NCBI RefSeq assembly: GCF_003664585.1
Contig: NZ_RCHI01000016.1
Span: 1 to 64,000 of the forward strand
Direction: 5' to 3'
DNA: 64,000 bases
From: Paenirhodobacter hankyongi
GTDB taxonomy: Bacteria; Pseudomonadota; Alphaproteobacteria; Rhodobacterales; Rhodobacteraceae
Position 1 is the stretch's first letter, and each line of letters opens with the position of its first letter. The notes below the pieces were generated by a model. The model was not told where the DNA came from, searched no databases, and worked only from the letters and a program-made list of their open reading frames with translations. This document shows positions 1 through 9,219 of this stretch, piece by piece. A program made the position numbers and the translations under genes.

Positions 1-1
1 C

Positions 2-238
2 GAGGCCTTCGCGAGCCAGGGCCTCGCCACGCTGCGCGCGCTTGGCATTGCCGATGACGATGCGCGGGTGAACCCGAACGGCGGCGCGATCGCGCTTGGC
101 CATCCGCTTGGCATGTCCGGCGCGCGGATCACCGGCACGGCAGCGCTCGAGCTGCTGAAGACCGCCGGCAAGCGCTCGCTCTCCACCATGTGCATCGGCG
201 TCGGTCAGGGCATCGCCATCGCCCTCGAACGGGTCTGA
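2..238 (+). CDS. Thiolase (acetyl-CoA C-acyltransferase), C-terminal end only
   Basis: The last 78 residues of a thiolase; the gene begins left of the window. The sequence shows the two C-terminal thiolase signatures: [19 protein letters not shown], containing the catalytic His of the GHP motif, and [16 protein letters not shown], containing the catalytic Cys that acts as general base. The family cleaves 3-ketoacyl-CoA with CoA, or condenses two acyl-CoAs, in the cytoplasm. The ending is of the PcaF/AtoB/PhaA type, but the specific substrate cannot be told from this fragment. It is followed by a strong hairpin and converges on the cytochrome gene. Confidence 0.93.
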   Translation, partial: EAFASQGLATLRALGIADDDARVNPNGGAIALGHPLGMSGARITGTAALELLKTAGKRSLSTMCIGVGQGIAIALERV

Positions 239-251
239 GCCGCAAAGGAAA

Positions 252-280
252 CGGCCGGCCCCGGGACGAGGGGCCGGCCG
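252..280. terminator. Convergent GC hairpin between thiolase and cytochrome genes
   Basis: An 11-bp perfect inverted repeat (CGGCCGGCCCC at 252-262 and its complement at 270-280) with a 7-nt loop lies between two convergent stop codons at 238 and 306. No T-tract follows on either strand, so it is a likely but not textbook terminator. Confidence 0.6.
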
Positions 281-305
281 CGGACGCAGGACGCGGAATG
301 TGGGA

Positions 306-2390
306 TCAGTAGCGCGCGTCCTTCGGTTTCGGGTCCTTCGGCCAGTCCTTCACCTTGTCGGGGAAGTCGGGGCGCGGCATGTGGCTGAAGTATTCCGCCA
401 CGTCGATCGCGTCCTGGTCCGACAGCCCCCCCTGCCCGAGCGGGAACTTGCCATGCGCCGCAATCGGCATGTTCTGCTTGACGAAGGCGGCAGCGGTGAA
501 GGTGCGCGCCATGCCGGCGCCGATGTTGAAGGAATGATCCCCCCAGAGCGGCGGATAGACCATGCGCCCGGCGACATCGGTCAGCCCCTCGCCGTTCTCG
601 CCATGGCAGGCGGCGCATTGCTCGGCATAGATCGTCTTGCCGCGCACCGGGTCGGGGATCAGCGAGGTATCGACCTTGCCCACGCCGCGGCCCTCGACCT
701 TGTCCTCGGGCTTGGTCTCGCCCTTCATCCAGTCGAAATAGGCCAGCATCGCCTTCATGTCGGGGCTGTCCTTGGCCAGCGGCTTGCCGTTCATCGAGCG
801 GCGGAAGCAGCCGTTGATGCGGTCCTCCATGTCGATCACCTTGCCCGCCCGCTTCTGGTAGGAGGGGAAGAAGGCGGTGATGCCGACATAGGGCGAGCCA
901 TTCGCCACCGTGCCCGCGTTCAGGTGGCACGAGGTGCAGTTCAGCGCGTCGCCGACATGATCGGGCAGCAGGTCGCGGGTCTCGGCATTCAGCCGCATGC
1001 CGCGCACCAGCTGATCGGCATTCGGCGCGCCGAGCATCGCGGCAAGCCGCGGCGTCTCGAAGGTCGAGCTGTCGACCTCGGGGCCGATCGCCTTGCGCGC
1101 CTTGGCCACCGCCTCGGGCGTCACCGGCGCGGCGCCCGCACCGAAGTTCTCGCGCACGAAGCTGAGGATCTGCGCGATCTCGTCATCGCCGAGCTTGGCG
1201 AAGCCCGGCATGTGGAAGGCGCGCGGATGCGCCGCGGTCATCGCGCTTTGCCCGCCGGTCAGGGTGATGTGGATGAGCGTCGCGGGATCTTCGGCCGAGA
1301 TCGTGTGGTTGCCGCCGAAGGGCGGGAAGACGCCCGGCACGCCCTCGCCGTTCGGGCGGTGGCAATCCGAGCAGAACTGCGCATAGCCAAGCCCGCCCGG
1401 CGTGGTCCAGGTGGTCTCGGGCACCAGCGCGGCGACCACGTCGGCGGGGCTGGTCGGCTGCTCCGGCCGGTCGGCGGGCAGCGATTTCATGTAGACCGCC
1501 ATCGCCGTCAGATCGAGGTCGGAGAAATGCTGCGTCGAGTGCGAGATCACGTCGACCATGCTGCCCGAGACGGTGGCAAAGCGGTTCTGCCCGGTCTTCA
1601 GCAGACGCACCATGTCGGACACGGTCCACAGGTTGCGCAGGTTGACGGCGTTCCAGTTCTCGACCTGCGCGCCCGACAGGAACTTGTCCCCCTGCGGCCC
1701 GGTGCCGTCCATGGTGACCTCCTGGAAGCCGATGCCGCGGGGCGTGTGGCAGGCGCCGCAATGGCCGAGGCTCTGCACCAGATAGGCGCCGCGGTTCCAC
1801 ACCGCATCCTTCGACGGATCGGGGGTGAAGGGGGCGCCTTTCAGGAAGGCTGTGTTCCAGTAGGCCAATCCCCAGCGCTGGTTGAACGGAAAACCGAGGT
1901 CGGTTTCCGGCGCGGCCTGTTTCACCGGCGCAAGGCCCTGGCTGAGATAGGCCCAAAGCGCGCCCATGTCGGCCTCGGTCATCTTCGCATAGGAGGGATA
2001 GGGCATCGCCGGATAGAGGTGATGGCCGTCCGCCGCCACGCCCTTGCGCATCGCGCGGTCGAACTCGGCATAGCTCCAGCCGCCGATGCCGGTCTCGGGA
2101 TCGGGGGTGATGTTGGTCGAGTAAATCGTGCCCATCGGGCTTTCGAGGGCAAGCCCGCCCGCCATCTCCACCCCGTCCTTGGCGGTGTGGCAGGCGACGC
2201 AATCGCCAAGCTCGGCGATGTAGCGGCCGCGCGCGATCAGCTCGGCGCTGGCCTCGCCGGTGAAACCGGGCGTCACCGCCTCGAGCGCCGGAGGCCGGGC
2301 GAGGAACAGCGCCGTCCCCCCGGCCAGCACCGCGACCCCCCCGACGGCGGCTGCATATTTCCCCTTGCGACTTGTCTTGTCCGTAGCCAT
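306..2390 (-). CDS. Five-haem cytochrome c: alcohol-dehydrogenase-type triple-haem part fused to a TsdA-like diheme part
   Basis: Five CxxCH haem sites are present. Counted from an upstream GTG at 2405 they are CVACH 69-73, CGACH 216-220, CSDCH 345-349, CTSCH 490-494 and CAACH 597-601; subtract 5 for the start used here. The first three, with spacing near 130-150, look like the triple-haem cytochrome subunit of membrane alcohol or gluconate dehydrogenases. The last two match TsdA thiosulfate dehydrogenase: CTSCHLNAGT, then RINGCFRRSMNGKP, whose Cys lies 39 residues after the haem His. In TsdA a Cys at a similar distance (43) is an axial haem ligand. An N-terminal hydrophobic stretch (about residues 12-31) is a signal or anchor, so the protein is periplasmic. 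I chose ATG 2390 because GGAAG lies 8 nt upstream. No dehydrogenase subunit gene is adjacent. Confidence 0.88.
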   Translation of the reverse strand: MATDKTSRKGKYAAAVGGVAVLAGGTALFLARPPALEAVTPGFTGEASAELIARGRYIAELGDCVACHTAKDGVEMAGGLALESPMGTIYSTNITPDPETGIGGWSYAEFDRAMRKGVAADGHHLYPAMPYPSYAKMTEADMGALWAYLSQGLAPVKQAAPETDLGFPFNQRWGLAYWNTAFLKGAPFTPDPSKDAVWNRGAYLVQSLGHCGACHTPRGIGFQEVTMDGTGPQGDKFLSGAQVENWNAVNLRNLWTVSDMVRLLKTGQNRFATVSGSMVDVISHSTQHFSDLDLTAMAVYMKSLPADRPEQPTSPADVVAALVPETTWTTPGGLGYAQFCSDCHRPNGEGVPGVFPPFGGNHTISAEDPATLIHITLTGGQSAMTAAHPRAFHMPGFAKLGDDEIAQILSFVRENFGAGAAPVTPEAVAKARKAIGPEVDSSTFETPRLAAMLGAPNADQLVRGMRLNAETRDLLPDHVGDALNCTSCHLNAGTVANGSPYVGITAFFPSYQKRAGKVIDMEDRINGCFRRSMNGKPLAKDSPDMKAMLAYFDWMKGETKPEDKVEGRGVGKVDTSLIPDPVRGKTIYAEQCAACHGENGEGLTDVAGRMVYPPLWGDHSFNIGAGMARTFTAAAFVKQNMPIAAHGKFPLGQGGLSDQDAIDVAEYFSHMPRPDFPDKVKDWPKDPKPKDARY

Positions 2391-2740
2391 GGCGATCACT
2401 TCCACTCTTCTGCGCTTGTCCGAGGCTAGGAAGAGGCCCCCTTGCGGGCAATCCGGGGTTAGCCCGCAGCCTCTAGGGGTTTACCCGAGGGGGAAAGCGC
2501 GCGACGTCAGAAAGACGGCCTCAGCGCCGGGTCGCGCCACGTCTCTCAATGCACTGAAATCAATATGGATTCCTGACATCTGACCGTGCAAACGCGCCAC
2601 CCGGGAGTGCCCGCACCTCGGGGCGCGGCACAATGACACGGGGCGCGCCCCCGGTGGATGTGGAAAGGCCCGCGCGGCACCGTGAAGGTGCGGCGCGGGC
2701 CCGATGGGGCAGCGGGGCGCCCTGCCCCGCCACCAGGGGG
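2391..2740. other. Intergenic region upstream of the cytochrome gene
   Basis: No convincing gene is present. The stretch around 2545-2595 is noticeably A/T-richer than its surroundings and is the likely promoter region for the minus-strand cytochrome gene, though I could not pick a confident -35/-10 pair. The right-hand part holds the patD terminator hairpin, annotated separately. Confidence 0.5.
2667..2701 (-). terminator. Hairpin terminator after patD
   Basis: A 9-bp stem (GGCCCGCGC and its complement), one G/G mismatch, then a 5-bp stem (GCACC/GGTGC) with a 5-nt loop sits 40 nt past the patD stop in its direction of transcription. It is followed on the minus strand by TTTCC, a weak T-tract. 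Confidence 0.65.
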
Positions 2741-4165
2741 TCAGAGCGCGATCATCACATGCCGCACGACCGAGTAATCCTCGAGCGCATAGATCGACAT
2801 GTCCTTGCCATAGCCCGACTGCTTCAGCCCGCCATGCGGCATCTCGTTGGTCAACATGAAATGGGTGTTCACCCAGGTGCAGCCGTATTGCAGCCGCGAG
2901 GCGACCGAGAGGCCCTTGCTCACGTCCTTGGTCCAGACCGACGACGCCAGACCATAGTCCGAGTCATTCGCCCAGCCGATCGCCTCTTCCGGCTCGTCGA
3001 AGCGGGTGACCGAGACGACGGGGCCGAAGACCTCGCGCCGGACGATCTCGTCCGACTGCAGGGCGCCCGCGATGACGGTCGGCTTGTAGAAGAAGCCCTT
3101 GCCCTCGGGGATCTCGCCGCCGGTGGCGACCTCGATGTGGTTCTGTTCGCGGGCGCGGGCGACGAAGGAGGCCACGCGGTCGCGCTGCCGCGGCGAAATC
3201 AGCGGCCCCATCTCGTTCAGGCTGTCGTCCTCGTTGCCGAAGCCGATGGTCGAGACCGCGGCGGCGAGGTCCGCCACGAATTTCTCGTAGACGCCCGATT
3301 GCGCATAGATCCGGCAGGCGGCGGTGCAGTCCTGCCCGGCGTTGTAATAGCCGAAGGCACGCAGCCCCGCGACGGCCGCCTCGACATCGGCATCGTCGAA
3401 CAGGATCACCGGCGCCTTGCCGCCCAGTTCCAGATGCGTGCGCTTGATCGTGCGGGTCGCGGCCTCGAGCATCTTGCGCCCGGTCGCGATGTCGCCGGTG
3501 AGCGAGATCATCGCCACCTTCGGGTGGTTGATCAGCGCCGAACCCACGGTCTCGCCACGGCCCAGAACGATGTTGACGACGCCCTCGGGCAGCACCTCGG
3601 CAAAGATCTTCGCCATCGCCAGCGCCGTCAGCGGCGTCTGTTCCGAGGGCTTGAACACCACGGTGTTGCCCGCGCCGATCGCCGGGGCGATCTTCCAGGC
3701 CATCATCATCAGCGGATAGTTCCAGGGCGCGATCGAGGCGACGACGCCGATCGGGTCGCGCCGGATCATCGAGGTGTGGCCCGGCAGGTATTCGCCCGCG
3801 ACCGGCCCGTGCATCGTGCGCACCGCCCCCGCAAAGAAGCGGAAGCAGTCGATGATCGCCGGCAGTTCATCGCCAAGCGCCATGTGCCCGGGCTTGCCGC
3901 AGTTCAGCGCCTCGAGCCCGGCAAGCGTCGCCGCCTCGGCCTCGATCTTCTCGGCGATCTTCAGCAGATAGCCCGAGCGCTCGGCCGGCGTGGTGCGCGA
4001 CCAGGTGGTGAAGGCCTTCGTCGCGGCCGTGACCGCCGCCTCGACCTGCGCGAGCGAGGCCTCGGGAAGGGTGACGATCACCTCGCCGGTGCGGGGGTTG
4101 AGGATCTGTTCCTCGGTCTCGGTGCCCGCAACGAGGGTGGCGCCGATCAGCATCTGCGTTTGCAT
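2741..4165 (-). CDS. patD: 4-aminobutyraldehyde dehydrogenase (PatD/YdcW type)
   Basis: An NAD-dependent aldehyde dehydrogenase of 474 residues. It shows the substrate and cofactor motifs [12 protein letters not shown], the catalytic Glu in ELGGKAP and the catalytic Cys in [11 protein letters not shown]. In E. coli the ydcSTUV-ydcW(patD) operon has the same order, and PatD oxidises 4-aminobutyraldehyde (from putrescine) to GABA. The N-terminus [14 protein letters not shown] resembles E. coli PatD. I chose ATG 4165 because GGGAG lies 6 nt upstream. An in-frame ATG at 4186 overlaps the preceding stop (ATGA) but has no better ribosome site. It is the last gene of the operon. The assignment rests on both sequence and gene order. 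Confidence 0.88.
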   Translation of the reverse strand: MQTQMLIGATLVAGTETEEQILNPRTGEVIVTLPEASLAQVEAAVTAATKAFTTWSRTTPAERSGYLLKIAEKIEAEAATLAGLEALNCGKPGHMALGDELPAIIDCFRFFAGAVRTMHGPVAGEYLPGHTSMIRRDPIGVVASIAPWNYPLMMMAWKIAPAIGAGNTVVFKPSEQTPLTALAMAKIFAEVLPEGVVNIVLGRGETVGSALINHPKVAMISLTGDIATGRKMLEAATRTIKRTHLELGGKAPVILFDDADVEAAVAGLRAFGYYNAGQDCTAACRIYAQSGVYEKFVADLAAAVSTIGFGNEDDSLNEMGPLISPRQRDRVASFVARAREQNHIEVATGGEIPEGKGFFYKPTVIAGALQSDEIVRREVFGPVVSVTRFDEPEEAIGWANDSDYGLASSVWTKDVSKGLSVASRLQYGCTWVNTHFMLTNEMPHGGLKQSGYGKDMSIYALEDYSVVRHVMIAL

Positions 4166-4182
4166 GGAGGTCTCCCAGTCAG

Positions 4183-4992
4183 TCATTTCTCGGAACCGGC
4201 GGTGTTTTCGCCGTCTTTGGTCAGGTAATAGGCGGCAAGGATCGGCAGCACCGTCACCAGCACCACGGCCATGGCGACGACGTTGGTCACCGGGCGCTGG
4301 CGCGGGCGGACGAGTTCCTCAAGCATCCAGATCGGCAGGGTCGACTGGTTGCCGGCGGTGAAGGTGGTCACGATCACCTCGTCGAAGGACAGCGCGAAGG
4401 CGAGCATGCCGCCGGCCAGAAGCGCCGTGCCGATATTGGGCAGGATCACCAGACGGAAGGTCTGCACCCCGTCCGCGCCGAGATCCATCGCCGCGTCAAT
4501 GAGCGAGCCCGAGGTGCGGCGGAACCGCGCCACGGCGTTGTTGTAGACGACCACGATGCAGAAGGTCGCGTGGCCAAGGACGATCGTCCAGGTGCTGAAC
4601 GGGATGTCGAGCAGCGCGAAAGCCGAGCGCAGCGAGATCCCGGTGATGATGCCCGGCAGCGCGATCGGCAGGATCACGAGGAGCGAAATCGCCTCGCGTC
4701 CGAAGAAGCGCGAGCGGGCGACGGCGGCGGCGGTCAGCGTGCCCAGCACCAGCGCGATCGAGGTCGAGATCGCCGCGACCTTCAGCGACAGGCCAAGCGC
4801 CTGCCAGACGTCGCCACGCCCGAGCGTCACGCCCAGCCACTTCAGCGTCAGCCCCGGCGGCGGGAACTGATAGCTCTTTTCCTCGGTGGTGAAGGCGTAA
4901 AGGAAGATCAGCGCGATCGGGGCGAGCAGGAACACGAGCCCGCCGATGGCCGAGAGTTTGAGCGCAAGCGGCGCCTTGGTGTCAGAGTGCAT
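4183..4992 (-). CDS. ydcV: ABC transporter permease, YdcV/PotC type
   Basis: A 269-residue inner-membrane permease with about six hydrophobic segments, the first at residues 13-33 ([18 protein letters not shown]). It carries the cytoplasmic EAA-type loop [20 protein letters not shown], which contacts the ATPase. It belongs to the PotC family of spermidine/putrescine transporters and stands where ydcV stands in E. coli. Its start overlaps the end of the ydcU-like gene by 11 nt, and its stop lies 18 nt before the patD start, so translation is probably coupled. The substrate (putrescine, another polyamine or a related amine) is inferred. Confidence 0.88.
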   Translation of the reverse strand: MHSDTKAPLALKLSAIGGLVFLLAPIALIFLYAFTTEEKSYQFPPPGLTLKWLGVTLGRGDVWQALGLSLKVAAISTSIALVLGTLTAAAVARSRFFGREAISLLVILPIALPGIITGISLRSAFALLDIPFSTWTIVLGHATFCIVVVYNNAVARFRRTSGSLIDAAMDLGADGVQTFRLVILPNIGTALLAGGMLAFALSFDEVIVTTFTAGNQSTLPIWMLEELVRPRQRPVTNVVAMAVVLVTVLPILAAYYLTKDGENTAGSEK

Positions 4993-5923
4993 CGAAAGCC
5001 CCCATCTTGCGCGCGCCCCACAGGTAGAAGCCCATGAGCACGATCGGAACCACGGTGAAGGCGGCGGCGAGCGGGATGTTCCCGGCCGTGCCCTGCTGGG
5101 TGTAGACCGCCTGGCCGATGAACAGCCGGCCCGAGCCGATGATCTGCGGGATGATGTAATCGCCGAGCGTCAGCGAGAAGGTGAAGATCGAGCCCGCGAC
5201 GATGCCCGGCAGGGCCAGCGGGAACAGCACCATGCGGAACGACTGCCGCGGCGTCGCGCCAAGGTCCGAGGCGGCCTCGAGCAGCGGTCCCGGCACCCGT
5301 TCAAGCGAGGCCTGCACCGGGATGATCATATAGGGCAGCCAGATGTAGACGAAGACGATGAAGGTGCCGAGATAGCTGACCGAGAGCGAGTTGCCACCGA
5401 TGACCGGCAGCGACAGGATGCCGTCGAGCGCCCAGGTCAGATGCAGCTTGGCAAAGACCCAGTTCAGGATGCCTTCCTTCGCCAGCACCAGCTTCCAGGC
5501 GTAGACCTTGACCAGATAGCTCGACCACAGCGGCAGCATGACGCCGATGTAGAAGAGCGCCTTCCATTTCCCCCTGGCATAGCGCGCGGCGAAATAGGCG
5601 ATCGGGAAGGCCAGCACCGCCGAGGCGAGCGTGACCGAGCCCGCCATCACCACGGTGCGTGCGATGATGTCGAAATTCGAGGGCCGCAGCAGCTCGGCAT
5701 AGGTGGAAAGGGTGAACTCGTGCTTCACCACGCCCGAGAACTCGTCGATCGAGAAGAAGCTCTGCATCAGCAGCGCGATCAGCGCGCCGATGTAGACGAT
5801 GCCGAGCCACAGCACGATCGGCAGGATCATCAGGAAGGTGAACATCCGCGGATGGCGGATCACCCAGTCGACGCCCCGCGCGACAAGCCCCGCGCGCGGC
5901 GGGAAGATCGCGTGATCGGTCAT
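4982..5923 (-). CDS. ydcU: ABC transporter permease, YdcU/PotB type
   Basis: A 313-residue inner-membrane permease with a long N-terminal cytoplasmic stretch, a first membrane segment near residues 25-50 ([21 protein letters not shown]) and an EAA loop reading [20 protein letters not shown]. It is the PotB-like partner of the next permease. The start codon overlaps the stop of the upstream ATPase gene by four bases (ATGA), so it is the third gene of a tightly coupled operon. The family imports polyamines or similar cations. Confidence 0.88.
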   Translation of the reverse strand: MTDHAIFPPRAGLVARGVDWVIRHPRMFTFLMILPIVLWLGIVYIGALIALLMQSFFSIDEFSGVVKHEFTLSTYAELLRPSNFDIIARTVVMAGSVTLASAVLAFPIAYFAARYARGKWKALFYIGVMLPLWSSYLVKVYAWKLVLAKEGILNWVFAKLHLTWALDGILSLPVIGGNSLSVSYLGTFIVFVYIWLPYMIIPVQASLERVPGPLLEAASDLGATPRQSFRMVLFPLALPGIVAGSIFTFSLTLGDYIIPQIIGSGRLFIGQAVYTQQGTAGNIPLAAAFTVVPIVLMGFYLWGARKMGAFDAL

Positions 5924-6903
5924 GCGCCCGGCTCCATCACATGCACCTTCGCCGCATCCCAGCCGATGCGGGCGGTCTGGCCGGGTTCGGGCAGGGTCTC
6001 GGCGGGCGAGACGAGCGCGGTCAGCGTCTGGCCGTCCAGCTCGAGGCCAAGCTTGACCACCCGGCCGTGATAGGCGCGCGCGGTGACCCGGGCCTCGCGG
6101 CCGGCGGGATCGAGGCGGATGTCCTCGGGGCGCAGGCTGGCCCAGCAGCCGGCGGGACCGGCGCCGACGAACTCGGCCGGCAGCACGTTCGAGGAGCCGA
6201 CGAAATCGGCGACGAAGCGGCTTGCCGGGCGGCGGTAGATCTCTTCGGGGGTGCCGACCTGCTGGATCGTGCCATGCGCGAAGACCGCGACGCGGTCGGC
6301 CATCGACAGCGCCTCTTCCTGGTCATGGGTGACGAAGACGAAGGTCATGCCAAGGGCGCGCTGCAGCCGGCGCAGCTCTTCCTGCATCTGCTCGCGCAGC
6401 TTCAGGTCGAGCGCGCCGAGCGGCTCGTCCAGAAGCAGCACGCGCGGCTTGTTGACGAGCGCCCGAGCGAGCGCCACACGCTGCCGCTGACCGCCCGAAA
6501 GCGCCCCCGCACGGCGGTCGCCATAGCCCGCGAGTTCCACCAGCTCGAGCGCCTCCTCGGCGGCGCGATTGCGCTCGGCCCGGCCCACGCCCTTCACCCG
6601 CAGCCCGAAGGCCACGTTGTCGCGCACGTCCATATGCGGGAAGAGCGCATAGTTCTGGAACACGGTGTTGACGTTGCGCCGATAGGGCGGCACGCCTTCG
6701 GCCCGTTCGCCATAGATCTCGATATGGCCGGCGGTCGGCTGCTCGAAGCCCGCGATCAGGCGCAGACAGGTGGTCTTGCCGGAACCCGAGGGCCCCAGCA
6801 TGGCGAAGAACTCGCCATCGGCGATGTCGAGGTCAACACCGTCGACGGCCCGGACGATGCCGAAATGCCGACAGACGCCGCGGAAACTCACAGCTTGGGT
6901 CAT
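5920..6903 (-). CDS. ydcT: ABC transporter ATPase, YdcT/PotA type
   Basis: A 327-residue ABC ATPase with Walker A GPSGSGKT at 37-44, Q-loop FQNYALFPH near 82-90, signature LSGGQ at 135-139 and Walker B LLLDE at 156-160, then a TOBE-like C-terminal domain from about 235 that usually takes part in regulation. I chose ATG 6903 (MTQAVSF), which starts at the normal N-terminus of PotA proteins. An in-frame upstream ATG at 6951 would add 16 residues without homology and would overlap a hairpin. It powers the ydcU/ydcV permease pair. Confidence 0.9.
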   Translation of the reverse strand: MTQAVSFRGVCRHFGIVRAVDGVDLDIADGEFFAMLGPSGSGKTTCLRLIAGFEQPTAGHIEIYGERAEGVPPYRRNVNTVFQNYALFPHMDVRDNVAFGLRVKGVGRAERNRAAEEALELVELAGYGDRRAGALSGGQRQRVALARALVNKPRVLLLDEPLGALDLKLREQMQEELRRLQRALGMTFVFVTHDQEEALSMADRVAVFAHGTIQQVGTPEEIYRRPASRFVADFVGSSNVLPAEFVGAGPAGCWASLRPEDIRLDPAGREARVTARAYHGRVVKLGLELDGQTLTALVSPAETLPEPGQTARIGWDAAKVHVMEPGA

Positions 6904-6938
6904 GCTTGGTCTTTCAGGGGAGGAAGTCAGGAAGGGGG

Positions 6939-6960
6939 GCCCGGGCGTCACCGCCCGGGC
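6939..6960 (-). terminator. Intra-operon hairpin between ydcS and ydcT
   Basis: A perfect 9-bp stem (GCCCGGGCG and its complement) with a 4-nt loop lies just after the binding-protein stop codon and before the ATPase start. It lacks a T-tract. Such hairpins commonly protect the binding-protein mRNA or partly stop transcription, giving more binding protein than membrane components. That role here is inferred. Confidence 0.55.
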
Positions 6961-6970
6961 GCAGGGCGGA

Positions 6971-8125
6971 TCAGCCGCCCATCACGGCGATGTAGTCGGA
7001 CACCCAGCGGTGATAGGGCACGCAGCCGCCGGCCTCGCATTTCGAGGTGGGGGTGCGCCAGAACCAGATCTTGTCGAAGTCCTTCAGCCCGTTCGCGTCG
7101 CAGCCCTCGGCGGTCTGCATCCCCGACTTGTCGGTGCAGGCCTCGGGGACCGAGGGCACGGCGCCGAACCAGACCGACAGGTCCGACTGCAGGTTCGAGT
7201 TCAGCGAATGCTCCATCCACAGATAGGCGCAGGTCGGGTGCTTGGCGTCCGAGTGCAGCATCAGCGTGTCGGCCCAGCCCGAGGCGCCTTCCTTCGGCAC
7301 GACCGAGCCGACCGGCGCGCCGTCGGCCTTCAGCAGGTTGACCTGGAACGGCCAGGCCGAGGAGGCGACGACGCCCTCGTTCTTGAAGTCGTCGATCTGC
7401 ACCATCGCGTCATGCCAGTAGCGCGAGACGAGCTGGCGCTGGCCCTTCAGGAGTTCAAGCGCGGCGGCATACTGGTCCTCGTTCAGCTCGTAGGGGTTCT
7501 CGATGCCGAGCTCGGGCTTGTGCGCCTTCAGATACATCGCGGCATCGGCGATGTAGATCGGGCCGTCATAGGCCTGCACCCGGCCCTTGTTCGTCTTGCC
7601 GTCGGGAAGCGTCTGTTCGTTGAACACGACATCCCAGCTGTCGGGCGCGGTCTTGAACACCTCGGTGTTGTACATCAGCACGTTCGGGCCCCACATGAAG
7701 GGCACGCCGTAATGGGTGCCGTCGACGGTGTGCCAGGGGGCATCCTTCAGCCGGTCGTCGACGCGCTTCCAGTCGGGGATCAGATCGATGTTGACCGGCT
7801 GCACCTTGCCGCCCGCGATCAGCCGCAGCGAGGCATCGCCCGAGGCCGTCACCAGGTCGAACCCGCCCTGGTTCATCAGCGACACCATTTCATCGGAGGT
7901 GCCCGCGGTCTTCACCTCGACCTTGCAGCCGGTGGTCTGCTCGAACTTGGTGACCCAGTCATAGGCCGGATCGGTCTCGCCGCGCTCGATATAGCCCGGC
8001 CAGGCAACGATCGAGAGCGCGCCCTCGGGCTTGCCCAGTTCCTTCAGCATCTCGGCCTGCGCCGGCAGCGACAGCGCTGCGCCGAGGGCAATCCCCGAGG
8101 CGCAGAGGTTCAGAAGCTTTTTCAT
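6971..8125 (-). CDS. ydcS: Periplasmic substrate-binding protein, YdcS type
   Basis: A 384-residue binding protein with a signal peptide (MKKLLNLCASGIALGAALSL, cleavage probably after PAQA near 24). It carries several blocks I recognise from E. coli YdcS: IAWPGYIERG (here VAWPGYIERG), TSDEMVSLM, DLVTASGDASLRLI, NKGRVQAYDGPIYIADAA and DFKNEGVVASSAWP. It should bind putrescine or a related amine in the periplasm and deliver it to YdcUV. I chose ATG 8125 because AGGGA lies 8 nt upstream and a signal peptide starts there. It is the first gene of the ydcSTUV-patD operon. Confidence 0.9.
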   Translation of the reverse strand: MKKLLNLCASGIALGAALSLPAQAEMLKELGKPEGALSIVAWPGYIERGETDPAYDWVTKFEQTTGCKVEVKTAGTSDEMVSLMNQGGFDLVTASGDASLRLIAGGKVQPVNIDLIPDWKRVDDRLKDAPWHTVDGTHYGVPFMWGPNVLMYNTEVFKTAPDSWDVVFNEQTLPDGKTNKGRVQAYDGPIYIADAAMYLKAHKPELGIENPYELNEDQYAAALELLKGQRQLVSRYWHDAMVQIDDFKNEGVVASSAWPFQVNLLKADGAPVGSVVPKEGASGWADTLMLHSDAKHPTCAYLWMEHSLNSNLQSDLSVWFGAVPSVPEACTDKSGMQTAEGCDANGLKDFDKIWFWRTPTSKCEAGGCVPYHRWVSDYIAVMGG

Positions 8126-8223
8126 CAAAATGTTCCCTGTTGTCGCGGGGCAAGTTGGGGCCCCTCGCACGGAAGCGTGATGGAGATGGCACGTTTTCGC
8201 AAATTCAATTGACAGAAGCGCAC

Positions 8224-8253
8224 TATCGGAAAAGTCGATACCGGAATTTATCG
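8224..8253. promoter_or_regulatory. Tandem TATCG/CGATA inverted repeats upstream of ydcS
   Basis: TATCG (8224-8228), CGATA (8236-8240) and TATCG (8249-8253) form two overlapping inverted repeats with 7- and 8-nt spacers. The first contains a T-N11-A core typical of LysR-type regulator sites. It lies about 100 nt upstream of the ydcS start, overlapping the end of the neighbouring LysR gene, so that regulator is the obvious candidate. Confidence 0.4.
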
Positions 8254-9150
8254 TTGCGCCGAATAGCTTTGCGCGGCGCGGATAAATTCACGCGCGGTCT
8301 CGGGAAGGGGCGCGCCCTTGCGCCAGACCACCCCCACCTGCACCACCGGCAGCTTGCCCGAGACATCGCGCGAGACGATCCGGTCACCTTCGAGCGACCA
8401 GCGGCGATAGACGAGCTCGGGCAGAAGGGCGATTCCCGCCCCCGTCGCCACCAGCGAGCGCACCGCCTCGACCGACCGGGTGCGGAAGGCCACGCGCGGG
8501 CGCGCGCCGAGCGCGCTCAACAGGCCCCGCGTCGCCTCCTCGATCTCGTCGAGGCGCAGCATGATCATCGGCTCGCCCACCAGATCCTCGATCGCGACCG
8601 AGGTCGCCTCGGTCAGCCGGTGGCCGTTCGGCAGCCACAGCTGATAGGGCGAGACCTCGAGGATCTCGGTCTGCAGCGCCATCCGGTCGCGCAGCGCCGA
8701 GGTCACCATCACCGCCACATCCAGCTCGCCGCCGATCAGCAGGTGTTCGAGGTAATCGCCGCTGTCCTCGAGCGCGGTGACATCGACATTGGGGTTCGCC
8801 CGGCGAAACCGGGCCAGGATGTCCGAGAGCACATAGCCCGCGACCAGCGAGGTCACGCCGACATGCAGCGACCCGCTGAGCTTTTCGGTGTCCGAGACCA
8901 CCGCCTGCCGGGCGTCGGCGATGCTGGCCAGAATGCCCTGCGCGTGGCGCAGGAACTGGTGCCCCTTCTGGGTGATCTCGAGCCCGCGCGGGTGACGCTC
9001 GAAAAGCGCGACGCCCAGGTCGGCCTCGAGGTCGCGGATCGCCTCGGTCACCGCCGATTGCGAGATCGACAGCGCCAGCGCCGCCCCCGAAACCGTGCCG
9101 CTTTCGGCGGCGGCGATGAAATAGCGCAGCTGGCGGATGGTGAAGGCCAT
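8248..9150 (-). CDS. LysR-type regulator, probable regulator of the ydc operon
   Basis: A 300-residue LysR-type transcriptional regulator. The N-terminal winged helix-turn-helix reads FIAAAESGTVSGAALALSIS followed by QSAVTEAIRDLEADLGVALF, ahead of a substrate-binding domain. I chose ATG 9150 (MAFTIRQLRYF) because GGGAG lies 7 nt upstream and LysR proteins normally begin this way. It is encoded upstream of and in the same direction as ydcSTUV-patD. The TATCG repeats lie at its 3' end, in the ydcS promoter region. The inducer is unknown. Control of the ydc operon is inferred from position. Confidence 0.87.
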   Translation of the reverse strand: MAFTIRQLRYFIAAAESGTVSGAALALSISQSAVTEAIRDLEADLGVALFERHPRGLEITQKGHQFLRHAQGILASIADARQAVVSDTEKLSGSLHVGVTSLVAGYVLSDILARFRRANPNVDVTALEDSGDYLEHLLIGGELDVAVMVTSALRDRMALQTEILEVSPYQLWLPNGHRLTEATSVAIEDLVGEPMIMLRLDEIEEATRGLLSALGARPRVAFRTRSVEAVRSLVATGAGIALLPELVYRRWSLEGDRIVSRDVSGKLPVVQVGVVWRKGAPLPETAREFIRAAQSYSAQR

Positions 9151-9219
9151 GCGGGGGCTCCCTCTCTTGCCCGGGACAAGACCCGCCCGCGCCGGCGCGG
9201 TCAAGCCCCGCGGGCGGGC

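Noticed and set aside
300-2429. A 709-codon open frame on the plus strand opposite the cytochrome gene
   Set aside because: It is an antisense shadow caused by high third-position GC; its product is Arg/His-rich with no domain, while the minus-strand frame has five haem motifs.
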